Part shown: in pieces, positions 8,554-15,770 of the stretch
Numbering within the stretch: position 1 is the stretch's first letter
Layout: every line of letters begins with the position of its first letter
Assembly: GCA_002708825.1 (NCBI GenBank)
Contig: PAPF01000012.1
Span: 99,910 to 163,909, forward strand
Origin: Phyllobacteriaceae bacterium
Lineage (GTDB): Bacteria > Pseudomonadota > Alphaproteobacteria > Rhizobiales > Rhizobiaceae
Length of the DNA stretch: 64,000 nucleotides
Reading direction: 5' to 3'
Position numbers and translations under genes: made by a program
The notes under the pieces: generated by a model
The model's input: only the letters and a program-made list of their open reading frames with translations
Database searches by the model: none
What the model was told of the DNA's origin: nothing

Positions 8554-9127
8554 ACCTGTCGGGACGGATAGGACCTCTGCCGAGGATCGCGACTTCAAGC
8601 GTTCCATGCTGGCCGCCCTCCCGAACCTGCGCGCCTTCGCGGTGTCGCTGACGGGCAAGCACGACAAGGCTGACGACCTCGTGCAGGAAACCATCATGAA
8701 GGCCTGGTCGAAACAGCACCTGTTCCAGCCCGGCTCCAACATGAACGCCTGGCTCTTCACCATCCTGCGCAACGAGTTCTACAGCCAGATGCGCAAGCGC
8801 GGCCGCGAGATACAGGATTCCGACGGCCTTTTCACCGAGCGCATGTCGGTGCACCCCGCGCAGTATGGCGCGCTTGATCTGCAGGATTTCAGGGCCGCGC
8901 TCGACAAGTTGCCCGCCGACCAGCGCGAGGCCATCATCCTCGTCGGTGCGTCCGGTTTCGCCTATGAGGAGGCCGCCGAGATTTGCGGCTGCGCCATCGG
9001 CACCATCAAGAGCCGCGTCAATCGCGCCCGCAACCGTCTCGCCGAACTCCTGTCCGTCAGCGGTGAAGGCGATTACGGACCGGACGAGATTTCGGCAACC
9101 GTCACCAAGCGTGCCTTTGCAGGATGA
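8540..9127 (+). CDS. ecfG: ECF15-type RNA polymerase sigma factor EcfG (general stress response)
   Basis: ECF sigma factor of 195 residues that directs RNA polymerase to GGAAC/CGTT promoters. Sigma region 2 lies near 20-90 (NLRAFAVSLTGKHDKADDLVQETIMKAW, then NAWLFTILRN) and region 4 near 115-170 (LPADQREAIILVGASGFAYEEAAEICGCAIGTIKSRVNRAR). The short C-terminal tail is usual for this group. ATG 8540 overlaps nepR and has GGAG just upstream. Gene order phyR<>nepR-ecfG is the classic GSR core. Several promoters in the first 15 kb carry its target motif. Confidence 0.95.
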   Translation: MPVIEPVGTDRTSAEDRDFKRSMLAALPNLRAFAVSLTGKHDKADDLVQETIMKAWSKQHLFQPGSNMNAWLFTILRNEFYSQMRKRGREIQDSDGLFTERMSVHPAQYGALDLQDFRAALDKLPADQREAIILVGASGFAYEEAAEICGCAIGTIKSRVNRARNRLAELLSVSGEGDYGPDEISATVTKRAFAG

Positions 9128-9147
9128 TCATGGGCTTCCGGCCCGGA

Positions 9148-9525
9148 TCAGGTGGTTTCGGCCGCTTCGTCCCCGCCGGATGCCGCCGCCAGCGCGCTGC
9201 GCACCGCGGCCAGAAGGCAACTGTTGGCAAAGGGTTTCCCGACCCGGGGCCAGGGTGCCTGGGCCTGCACGACAGTCTCCGACGCGCTCACGAGGATCAC
9301 GGCCACGCCTTCCGGAATGGAGGCCGACAGGCGTTCGGTAAAGTCCGCGGACAGTTCGGGGCAATCGCAGATCACCAGGTCCCAGGTGTCCGAAGCGGCC
9401 TTGGCGAAGTCGGTGGCGATGGTCGCGGAGCAGGCATAGGCGTCTGCGATGATGCGCTCGATATCGATGGCGATCAGTGGTTCGGGCTCGACGATGAGTA
9501 GTCGCAGGCCTTCTTCTTGGGACAT
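9148..9525 (-). CDS. single-domain response regulator (receiver) protein
   Basis: Product of 125 residues, a stand-alone receiver domain. Seen: a first strand LLIVEPEPLIAIDIERII with acidic residues, a candidate phospho-acceptor Asp in LVICDCPE, SAS at the Thr/Ser switch position and the VGKPF lysine. No output domain is attached. ATG 9525 has GGAAGG 9 nt upstream. It is convergent with ecfG, ending 20 nt from it, and divergent from the Crp/Fnr gene. Single-domain receivers such as SdrG and MrrA tune the general stress response in other alphaproteobacteria, so a similar job is possible, but the FATGUY motif of that group is not obvious here. Confidence 0.82.
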   Translation of the reverse strand: MSQEEGLRLLIVEPEPLIAIDIERIIADAYACSATIATDFAKAASDTWDLVICDCPELSADFTERLSASIPEGVAVILVSASETVVQAQAPWPRVGKPFANSCLLAAVRSALAAASGGDEAAETT

Positions 9526-9609
9526 GGCAGCTTCCTTCCGGGAAAAATCCAGCATGCACCTTTTCCGCCAAGGGTCATTTAACTATGACATGCCCGGGGT
9601 TCGCGCTGC

Positions 9610-9634
9610 GGAACCTCCGGCGTTCCCGCGCGTT
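9610..9634 (+). promoter_or_regulatory. candidate EcfG promoter for the Crp/Fnr gene
   Basis: GGAAC (9610-9614), 16-nt spacer, CGTT (9631-9634). Exact consensus. The leader would be only about 15 nt, so the ATG at 9655 fits and the GTG at 9640 does not. Confidence 0.72.
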
Positions 9635-9654
9635 GCGGTGTGTCTGGAGGTCCG

Positions 9655-10410
9655 ATGACTGGCAATATCACCGTTCAGCGGGGAAAGACCGATTGCGCGC
9701 ACTGTCCGCTGCGCGCAAATGCCTGCTACCGCGAATTTTCCGGACGCGAACTGGATTTCGTTTCCGGTTTCAAGATGGGCGAGCTTGCCGTCAACAAGGG
9801 CGCCACGATCCTCGTGGAAGGAGCCCACAGTGCCCATCTCTTCACCGTGCTGGATGGCATCGCCTTCCGCTACAAGCTCCTGCCAGACGGGCGGCGCCAG
9901 ATCCTGAACTATGTCATGCCGGGCGACCTGGTCGGCCTCCAGGGCAGTCTCATGGGTGAGATGCAGCATACGATCGAAGCCCTGACGGATGTGCGCCTGT
10001 GCGTCTTCGAGCGCAGCCGCCTGCCGCAACTCTACGAGCGTCATCCCGAACTCGCCTTCGACATCACGTGGATCGCGGCGCAGGAGGAGCGCATTCTCGA
10101 CGAGCACCTGCTCTCCGTCGGCCGGCGCTCGGCGCTGGAGCGCGCAGCCTACCTGCTCGTCTTCCTGGATCATCGCAGCCGGGTTACCGGCGCGGACGGG
10201 CCGAACGGGCAGCGCCTGCCCGTGACCCAGCAGCATTTCGCCGATACGCTCGGCCTTTCCCTCGTCCACACCAACAAGACGCTCCGCAAGCTGGCCCGCC
10301 GGCAGATGATCCGCTGGACCGACCACGGGTGTGTCGTGTCAGACCGCGCCGGACTGGAGAAGATCGCGGCATGGGCGCCGGACGAGGCGCGCCGGCGCCC
10401 GTTTATCTGA
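9655..10410 (+). CDS. Crp/Fnr family transcriptional regulator
   Basis: Product of 251 residues. The N-terminal stretch has three Cys (CAHCPLRANAC, about 12-22), a cyclic-nucleotide-binding-like jelly roll follows to ~140 and a C-terminal winged helix near 180-230 (VTQQHFADTLGLSLVHTNKTLRKL). Recognition helix LSLVHTNKTLR is typical of the Crp subgroup common in rhizobia. The N-terminal Cys pattern is shorter than the FNR iron-sulfur motif and may not bind a cluster. GGAGG lies 6 nt before the ATG. An exact EcfG promoter makes it a second-tier regulator under the stress sigma factor. The lipid-kinase-like gene follows 10 nt later, probably in one operon. Confidence 0.9.
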   Translation: MTGNITVQRGKTDCAHCPLRANACYREFSGRELDFVSGFKMGELAVNKGATILVEGAHSAHLFTVLDGIAFRYKLLPDGRRQILNYVMPGDLVGLQGSLMGEMQHTIEALTDVRLCVFERSRLPQLYERHPELAFDITWIAAQEERILDEHLLSVGRRSALERAAYLLVFLDHRSRVTGADGPNGQRLPVTQQHFADTLGLSLVHTNKTLRKLARRQMIRWTDHGCVVSDRAGLEKIAAWAPDEARRRPFI

Positions 10411-10420
10411 GGAACAGTCC

Positions 10421-11389
10421 ATGCGCGTTGCAGCCGTACTGAACAGGGAAGGCGGAACGATCCGCACGGCGGATGTCGAGCGCCTCTGCGCGATCCTGGG
10501 CGAGGCATTCGCCGGCGCGGGCCGCAGCCTTGAGTGCCATGTCACTGACGGCGAAAACCTGGTTGAAACCCTGCGCCGCCAGGCTGGCCGTGATGATATC
10601 GACTGCATCGTGGCCGGTGGCGGCGACGGCACCGTCTCGGCATCCGCCGCGGTCTGCTGGCAGGAGGGCAAGGCACTCGGCATCCTGCCGGCCGGAACGA
10701 TGAACTTCTTTGCGCGCACGCTGGGTATTCCGCTCGATCTGGAAGAGGCCGCCGGGGCGCTGGCCGGTGCCCCGGAAGCCCGTGCCGATATCGCCACGGC
10801 CAATGGCCGCGCCTTCATTCACCAGTATTCCGTGGGCATGCAGCCGCGCATGGTAGTGGAACGGGAACGCCGCGAATATGCCGGCTCGCGGCTGGGCAAG
10901 ATACTGGCCAGCGCCCGCGCGGCCTTGTCGCCACTCATGCGGCCGCCCTCCTTTCGCGCCGTCATCACCGCGGACGGTAAGGCCAGCCGGCGCCATCTCA
11001 GCCTGCTCGCGGTCTCGGCTAACCCGCACGGAACAGGCCATCTGCCCTATCCCGACACCTTCGATTCGGGCGCCCTGGGCCTCTATGCGGCGCGCCCGCT
11101 CCCGCCTGCAGCGGGCTTGCAGCTTGCCGCCGACCTGACGCTGGGAAGCTGGGACGCGAATCCCGATCTGGAAAAGATGACGGCCGTCGAGGTGAAGCTT
11201 GAATTTCCTGGCCACAAGCCCGGCGCCAAGGCCCTCATCGACGGCGAGATCGTCGATCTGGAGCGGCGTGTCGAGATCAGGCTCGAACGCAAGGCGTTGC
11301 GCGTGCTGCATTTGCAGGGCGACCGCGTGACGGCCGGCGAAACCGTCGGAACAACAGCCCCACCCGGGAACCCGGTTGCCGCGCCGTGA
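10421..11389 (+). CDS. diacylglycerol/lipid kinase family protein (DAGK catalytic domain)
   Basis: Product of 322 residues. It has the DAGK-type nucleotide motif VAGGGDGTVSASAA near residue 65 and the following GILPAGTMNFFARTL, a signature of YegS/DgkB-like kinases. C-terminal beta-rich half with DGEIV near 275. Members phosphorylate diacylglycerol or related lipids at the membrane face; the substrate here is unknown. Start ATG 10421 with GAGGAAC upstream, 10 nt after the Crp/Fnr stop, so it is likely expressed from the same EcfG promoter, with a terminator at 11455-11485 after it. Confidence 0.9.
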   Translation: MRVAAVLNREGGTIRTADVERLCAILGEAFAGAGRSLECHVTDGENLVETLRRQAGRDDIDCIVAGGGDGTVSASAAVCWQEGKALGILPAGTMNFFARTLGIPLDLEEAAGALAGAPEARADIATANGRAFIHQYSVGMQPRMVVERERREYAGSRLGKILASARAALSPLMRPPSFRAVITADGKASRRHLSLLAVSANPHGTGHLPYPDTFDSGALGLYAARPLPPAAGLQLAADLTLGSWDANPDLEKMTAVEVKLEFPGHKPGAKALIDGEIVDLERRVEIRLERKALRVLHLQGDRVTAGETVGTTAPPGNPVAAP

Positions 11390-11454
11390 TGCGCCATGTG
11401 GCGCGCGCATCGCCGTGGCCGACCGGATCGCAAATTGCATTTTTTCCATAAGAG

Positions 11455-11485
11455 AAGCCCCCGGACGGCACGTCCGGGGGCTTTT
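11455..11485. terminator. rho-independent terminator shared by the lipid-kinase and dps genes
   Basis: 13-bp perfect stem (AAGCCCCCGGACG / CGTCCGGGGGCTT), 3-nt loop, T-run at 11482-11485 and purines on the other side. It lies between convergent genes. Confidence 0.92.
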
Positions 11486-11532
11486 CCTTGTTTCGGGCAG
11501 GCCGGCAGGACCTGCCGCATCCGTGGCGTCGG

Positions 11533-12045
11533 TCAATCGGCGACGATGGCCCGCAGCATCCACAGCGCCTTCTCATGGAAGGTCAGGCGTTCGGTGAGCA
11601 TGTCCTCGGTCACCACATCACCCGCATCGCCGGCCTTGCCGGCGGCCTTGCGCATCGACTTCACGGCTTTCTCATGCGTTTCGATCAGGTCCTCCACCAT
11701 CGACTTGGCGCTGGCGTGATCGACAGCCTTTTCCGATGGCGCGAATTTCGAGGTTTCGGCCAGCGAAACCGGCGCGAGATGGCCGAGCGCGCGGATCCGC
11801 TCCGCGATCGTGTCGGCCGCCGCGAACAGGGCTTCGTAATGGTCCTCGGTCAGTTCGTGCAGCGGCTTGAACAGCGGGCCGACCACGTTCCAGTGATAGA
11901 TGTGGCTCTTGACCGTCATCCGGTAGGTATCCTCCAGGATACCGGTCAGCAGGCCGGCCATCTCCTTCCGGTAGGCGGCGTCCAGCCCGATATCGATCTT
12001 CTCGGCATGGGCTTCCGGTTTCAGGACGGCGGTGACATTGGACAT
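11533..12045 (-). CDS. dps: Dps-family DNA-binding ferritin-like protein
   Basis: Product of 170 residues. Dps dodecamers store iron, consume peroxide and coat DNA in stress. Conserved ferroxidase signature near residues 45-80: SHIYHWNVVGPLFKPLHELTEDHYEALFAAADTIAERIRALG, with the His, Asp and Glu ligands in place. The N-terminal tail is short and contains Lys and His residues. The length is normal. It lies 46 nt after a small membrane-protein gene on the same strand. No EcfG motif is visible in the short gap. Confidence 0.95.
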   Translation of the reverse strand: MSNVTAVLKPEAHAEKIDIGLDAAYRKEMAGLLTGILEDTYRMTVKSHIYHWNVVGPLFKPLHELTEDHYEALFAAADTIAERIRALGHLAPVSLAETSKFAPSEKAVDHASAKSMVEDLIETHEKAVKSMRKAAGKAGDAGDVVTEDMLTERLTFHEKALWMLRAIVAD

Positions 12046-12091
12046 CGTCTTGGTCTCCTTGAATTTTCGCAGGGGATGGAGCGGCGCGGGA

Positions 12092-12271
12092 TCAGTTGGC
12101 GCCGGTTGTCGTTTCGACCTCCTGATCGACGGCGGTATCGATGGACTCGCCGTAGATCGCGACGCCGGCCCAGGCGATCATGGCTATGAGCAGCCCTGCC
12201 GCGAGGATGACGAGGACGGGTCTCCCGCGTTCGCCTTGCCGTGCTTCTTTCGGCTCCAGGGGGCGGTTCAT
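12092..12271 (-). CDS. small single-pass membrane protein, unknown function
   Basis: Product of 59 residues (MNRPLEPKEARQ...). Charged head, one transmembrane helix near 18-40 (PVLVILAAGLLIAMIAWAGVAI), then an acidic Thr-rich tail. ATG 12271 has AAAGGA about 8 nt upstream. I recognise no family. It is placed directly before dps on the same strand and 45 nt after the next gene, so the small envelope and stress genes here may be cotranscribed. Confidence 0.75.
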   Translation of the reverse strand: MNRPLEPKEARQGERGRPVLVILAAGLLIAMIAWAGVAIYGESIDTAVDQEVETTTGAN

Positions 12272-12316
12272 GACGTTTTCCTTTCTCTTGGTCCTATCTC
12301 CGGGCGCCTGAGGCTT

Positions 12317-12745
12317 TCATTCCTCGCCCGCGTCCGAGGAGGACGCCTGGCTGGCCGCGAAGGCCAGCGCGACGGCAAGCCCGAGGCCCAGGAGCCCGGC
12401 CTTTCGCTGCAACAACGGCGCGGCGCCGAGCGCGGCATAGGCTGCGATTCGCGTACCCGGACTGTCCTTCTCCGCCTGTTTGCGGTCGCGCCACTTGAGA
12501 AATGACAGCACCGCCATCACGCACAGGGCCGATGCAGCCAGCAGCGCCGCAACCACGGCGGCGGCGGTTGGGAAACCATAAGTCTGGGCGATCCAGCCGA
12601 CCAGGGCAGCCAAGGCAAACGCCCAGGCGCTGACGAGAAGAAATGCCGCCGCGGCAACAAGCATGGCGTTGCGCTTGCGCCTCGCCACGGCCGCTTCCAG
12701 GTCGCTGGACATCAGCGAAAATGCCAGGGGCAATAACCTCAGCAT
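12317..12745 (-). CDS. phage-holin-superfamily-like membrane protein
   Basis: Product of 142 residues with two strong helices (about 26-52 and 58-82: VAAAAFLLVSAWAFALAALVGWI and AAAVVAALLAASALCVMAVLSFL) and a third weaker one near 110-130. Layout and place after a DUF883 gene match the 'phage holin family' or YqjE-like proteins often coupled with ElaB/YqjD. These are envelope stress proteins, not lysis proteins, in this context. The start lies 5 nt after the DUF883 stop and has no ribosome site of its own, so coupled translation is likely; ATG 12712 is an alternative. Confidence 0.72.
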   Translation of the reverse strand: MLRLLPLAFSLMSSDLEAAVARRKRNAMLVAAAAFLLVSAWAFALAALVGWIAQTYGFPTAAAVVAALLAASALCVMAVLSFLKWRDRKQAEKDSPGTRIAAYAALGAAPLLQRKAGLLGLGLAVALAFAASQASSSDAGEE

Positions 12746-12750
12746 CGATA

Positions 12751-13095
12751 TCAGCGGCGCATCAGCAGGGCGGCGAGGAATCCGATTCCGGCAGCGATGC
12801 CGATGGTCTGTATCGGCTTGCGGCGCACTTCATTGCGCAGCACGGCTTCTAGCCGGTCGAGTTCGCTGCGCGCATTCGCCAGGACCTCCCGCGATGCAAG
12901 CACGGCATCGTCAGCGCGCGCGGCGGCGTTCGAACGCGCTTCCCCCGCCTTATCCGCTCCGAAATCGCCGATCGTGCGGGCCAGGTTGGAAATGTCACCC
13001 TTCAACTGGCTGATCTGTGCCTCGATATCGGAGGCGGTCACCTTGCCGTTGCTCTTTTCGGAGGTGGAAGAGGCGCGTTGGGTGGCTGTTGCCAT
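12751..13095 (-). CDS. DUF883/ElaB-YqjD-like membrane-anchored protein
   Basis: Product of 114 residues. A long helical middle (about 20-90; ASDIEAQISQLKGDISNLART, then NARSELDRLEAVLRN) is followed by a single C-terminal transmembrane anchor (IQTIGIAAGIGFLAALLM) and RR. This is the YqjD/ElaB architecture; in E. coli YqjD binds stationary-phase ribosomes at the membrane. Whether this protein does so is not known. AAAGGAG lies upstream of ATG 13095. An exact EcfG promoter (13129-13153) precedes it. Confidence 0.88.
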   Translation of the reverse strand: MATATQRASSTSEKSNGKVTASDIEAQISQLKGDISNLARTIGDFGADKAGEARSNAAARADDAVLASREVLANARSELDRLEAVLRNEVRRKPIQTIGIAAGIGFLAALLMRR

Positions 13096-13128
13096 CTGTG
13101 TGTCTCCTTTCGTTTCGGTCTGGGGAAG

Positions 13129-13153
13129 AACGCGCGCGGCCCGGCGAGGTTCC
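13129..13153 (-). promoter_or_regulatory. candidate EcfG promoter for the DUF883/holin-like operon
   Basis: Minus strand: GGAAC (13149-13153), 16-nt spacer, CGTT (13129-13132). Exact consensus, 33 nt before the start codon. Confidence 0.77.
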
Positions 13154-13172
13154 CGCCACCAGACGCGCAATG

Positions 13173-13201
13173 AAAAACCGGCCGCGCGGGGCGGCCGGTT
13201 T
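13173..13201 (-). terminator. rho-independent terminator after the PRC-barrel gene
   Basis: 11-bp perfect stem AAACCGGCCGC / GCGGCCGGTTT, 5-nt loop, and a TTTTT run on the minus strand. Confidence 0.9.
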
Positions 13202-13223
13202 CCGGTTCGTCAGGCCCTGCGCC

Positions 13224-14402
13224 TTAGCGCATCAGCATCTGGTCCCTGTTGCTGGCATAGGTCGCCTCGTCATAGGCCGGCTGCTGCTCCAGCTGTTCCT
13301 GGGTGAACTGGGTGAAGATGCGATATTCGCCGTCACCGTTCCGCATCACCTGGAGTTCGCGCGCATCAAGCGCGACCGGCTTCTCGCCAAGGCCCAGGAA
13401 GCCGCCGACGTCGATCACATAGGCTTCGACCTGGCCGTCGGCCGTCACGATCACATCGCCGATCTCGCCGAGATCCTCGTCATTGGCGCCATAGACCGAG
13501 GTGCCAAGCAGGTTTTCGGCGCTCATTTCACCCTGCTGGGTGGCCGTCCAGCCTTCGCGGTCGACGGCAGCAGTGGTTTCGCGGTCGACGTCGCCGTCAT
13601 CCGTGGCGGCCATCTGCTCGCGGTTTTCGGTCTGGTTCATCTGCTCGCCGGACGCCGTGCGATCCTGGCGGGCGTTTTCGTCCATGGCGGCGTCACCGGA
13701 AGCGTCCGAAACCTGCTGGCGGTTGTCGCGGTCGGTGTCGCGCTCGGCGGTAAGCGTTTCGGTGTCGAAGGCCGGAGCCGCTTCCAGTTCCTCGCGCGTC
13801 GCCGAGATCATCAGCCAGCGTTCGCCGTCGCGCTCGACCCAGCTCAGCTTGCTGAAGTCGACGGCGACATTCTTCTCGCCGATGCCGAGAAAGCCGCCGA
13901 CGCCGATCACGACCGCTTCGGCCTGTCCACCCCGGCCCATCACGACATCATTGACGTCGCCGACGGAATCCAGGTTGTCCATCATGGCCGTCCGGCGTGC
14001 GGCCTGCTCGCTCGCGGCCTCGTTGCCTTCAAGGTTTTCGGCCGTGCGCTCGCCATCCGCCATTCCGGCAGCCTGGTCGCCTTCGGCAACGCGGTCCTGC
14101 GTGGCGGTCGTGTCAGTGGCGGCCGTGTTGCCCGTGCCGTAGCCGGACTGTCCGTCCGCTGCCGCGTCACGCTCGCCGGACGCTTTCACGTAAACCGTCG
14201 CGCCGAGCAGGTTGGACGCCAGGATCTGGCTCGCGGCCGCTTCGAAATAGCCGGTCTCCGAGGTCAGGTCCTGTGCACCTTCCTGCGAGAACACCGGCTG
14301 GCCGGCATTGTTCATGTCCTTGGCTGCATTCTGTTCTGCGGCCAGGGCACCCGTGGTCATGAGCGCGACCATGGCAGTAGTGGTAAAGAGCTTCTTCAGC
14401 AT
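13224..14402 (-). CDS. secreted protein with two PRC-barrel domains
   Basis: Product of 392 residues. Sec signal peptide at residues 1-22 (MLKKLFTTTAMVALMTTGALAA). Two PRC-barrel-like repeats lie near 60-205 and 300-370. Each has LLGA/TxVY, a V-GDVNDVV or IGDVIV turn, and VxGVGGFLGIGEK or VDVGGFLGLGEKPVALD, then an EELEAAPAFD or EQLEQQPAYD end. Between them is a long acidic Gln/Asp/Ala-rich linker. ATG 14402 has AGAGGA upstream. PRC barrels are common in rhizobial stress-induced envelope proteins; the ligand is unknown. A variant EcfG site (14502-14526, CATT) lies upstream. Confidence 0.9.
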   Translation of the reverse strand: MLKKLFTTTAMVALMTTGALAAEQNAAKDMNNAGQPVFSQEGAQDLTSETGYFEAAASQILASNLLGATVYVKASGERDAAADGQSGYGTGNTAATDTTATQDRVAEGDQAAGMADGERTAENLEGNEAASEQAARRTAMMDNLDSVGDVNDVVMGRGGQAEAVVIGVGGFLGIGEKNVAVDFSKLSWVERDGERWLMISATREELEAAPAFDTETLTAERDTDRDNRQQVSDASGDAAMDENARQDRTASGEQMNQTENREQMAATDDGDVDRETTAAVDREGWTATQQGEMSAENLLGTSVYGANDEDLGEIGDVIVTADGQVEAYVIDVGGFLGLGEKPVALDARELQVMRNGDGEYRIFTQFTQEQLEQQPAYDEATYASNRDQMLMR

Positions 14403-14501
14403 GTTATATTTCCTCTGTATGTCCGGGTGGCATATGGCCGCGCGGTGCAAATCGGCTTCGAAAATCGTTTGCGCCGCGCGGCGTTCTGTCGACGCACTGT
14501 C

Positions 14502-14526
14502 AATGAACGATGGCGCGCCTTGTTCC
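14502..14526 (-). promoter_or_regulatory. possible EcfG promoter for the PRC-barrel gene
   Basis: Minus strand: GGAAC (14522-14526), 16-nt spacer, CATT (14502-14505). One mismatch, the same variant as at nepR. Confidence 0.45.
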
Positions 14527-14568
14527 CGGCCATTGCCGATTTCTCTTTCGTTGAAGCCTTGCGCGCCC

Positions 14569-14593
14569 GGAACCACCCGGCGCGGGAACCGTT
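14569..14593 (+). promoter_or_regulatory. candidate EcfG promoter for the flavin reductase gene
   Basis: GGAAC (14569-14573), 16-nt spacer, CGTT (14590-14593). Exact consensus, 29 nt before the start. Confidence 0.75.
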
Positions 14594-14622
14594 TGATCCA
14601 GCGAAACCGAAGGAGATGACGG

Positions 14623-15288
14623 ATGCAGAAGGTAGAGATACGCGCCATCGAGCCGCTGACCCGCGACGTTCACCGGTTCCGGTTCGAGCGTCCCGGCGGC
14701 TTTGCCTATGAGCCGGGCGATGCAACGGAACTGGCGCTCGATCGGGATGGATGGCGCGATGAGACGCGGCCCTTCACCATGACGTCGCTGCCCGGCGAGG
14801 ACACGCTGGAATTCACCATCAAGCGCTATCCCGAGCATGACGGCGTGACATGCCGCCTGCACGAACTGCTCGTCGGCGAGACGGTCTGCATCGCCGAACC
14901 CTTCGAGACCTTCCGCTACAAGGGTCCGGGCGTCTTCATTGCCGGTGGCGCCGGAATCACACCATTCCTTGCGCTCCTGCGCGATCTGAAGACGCGCAAC
15001 GCACTGGCCGGCAACACCCTGGTCTTCGCCAACAAGACGGAAGAGGACATCATCTGCCGTGACGAACTGGCGAAAATGCCGGGCCTGAAGGTCGTCCATG
15101 TCCTGTCGGAGGAAAGCAAGTCGGGCATGCACCATGGCATGGTGGATGCTGACCTGCTGAACGAGATCACGGGCGGCAACCTGAACCAGGAATTCTATCT
15201 CTGCGGGCCCCCGCCCATGATGGAGGCCGTCAAGGGCCATCTTGAAGAACTGGGTGTCAGTCCGGACGCCGTCAGCCTCGACGAATGA
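14623..15288 (+). CDS. FAD-binding oxidoreductase (ferredoxin-NADP+ reductase-like flavodoxin reductase)
   Basis: Product of 221 residues with a single FNR module. The FAD domain covers ~1-100, with TRPFTMTS (R-x-Y/F-T/S-hx-S type flavin motif). The NAD(P) domain covers ~103-221, with FIAGGAGITPFLALLR (GGxGITP) and a terminal YLCGPPPMMEAV. No iron-sulfur domain is attached, so it must pass electrons to a separate partner, which is not encoded nearby. AAGGAG lies 9 nt before the ATG. An exact EcfG promoter lies in front, so it is probably a stress-induced reductase. It is divergent from the PRC-barrel gene. Confidence 0.9.
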   Translation: MQKVEIRAIEPLTRDVHRFRFERPGGFAYEPGDATELALDRDGWRDETRPFTMTSLPGEDTLEFTIKRYPEHDGVTCRLHELLVGETVCIAEPFETFRYKGPGVFIAGGAGITPFLALLRDLKTRNALAGNTLVFANKTEEDIICRDELAKMPGLKVVHVLSEESKSGMHHGMVDADLLNEITGGNLNQEFYLCGPPPMMEAVKGHLEELGVSPDAVSLDE

Positions 15289-15418
15289 CGCGCTCTTGAG
15301 CCGCCGGGATGTTTCAGCCGTTCATTCCATGTGAACGGCGGCGCCGGCCCCTGCCACGCTCTCGCCCCGTTTCGTTCCTACCCGCGCCGGCAACTCAAGA
15401 GAATAATGCGGGTAGATC

Positions 15419-15766
15419 ATGAAAAAGCACACCATTCTCGCCGCTGGGCTGGCCGTCGCCATCTCGCCTCTGGCTCTGGAAACGGCGGCGGCGCAGTGCG
15501 GCAGCGCATCTTGGTACGCGCTCACCTCGCGCACCGCCTCCGGCGAGCGCATGAACCCCGCGGCGATGACCGCGGCCCACCGCACCTTGCCCTTCGGCAC
15601 GCGCGTGAAGGTCACCAACCAGCGCAACGGCCGCTCGGTGATCGTGCGCATCAATGATCGCGGCCCCTTCGTGAAGGGCCGCGTGATCGACCTTTCCAAG
15701 GCGGCGGCTGGCAAGCTGGGGTTCATTTCGCGCGGCCACACCAAGGTCTGCCTCGTGAACGGCTGA
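15419..15766 (+). CDS. RlpA-like septal-ring lytic transglycosylase family protein (short form)
   Basis: Product of 115 residues. Signal peptide near 1-25 (ends TAAAQ), then one double-psi beta-barrel domain with [37 protein letters not shown] and [10 protein letters not shown], the RlpA core with its catalytic-type Asp. Unlike classic RlpA it has no SPOR domain, so it may not localise to denuded septal glycan. Many alphaproteobacteria carry such short secreted versions. Two Cys could form a disulfide. It is convergent with the GGDEF/EAL gene only 4 nt away. Confidence 0.9.
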   Translation: MKKHTILAAGLAVAISPLALETAAAQCGSASWYALTSRTASGERMNPAAMTAAHRTLPFGTRVKVTNQRNGRSVIVRINDRGPFVKGRVIDLSKAAAGKLGFISRGHTKVCLVNG

Positions 15767-15770
15767 CCCG

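Noticed and set aside
12317..12745. Holin as a sign of prophage
   Set aside because: No other phage genes near; it pairs with a DUF883 gene under a stress promoter, the usual chromosomal setting.
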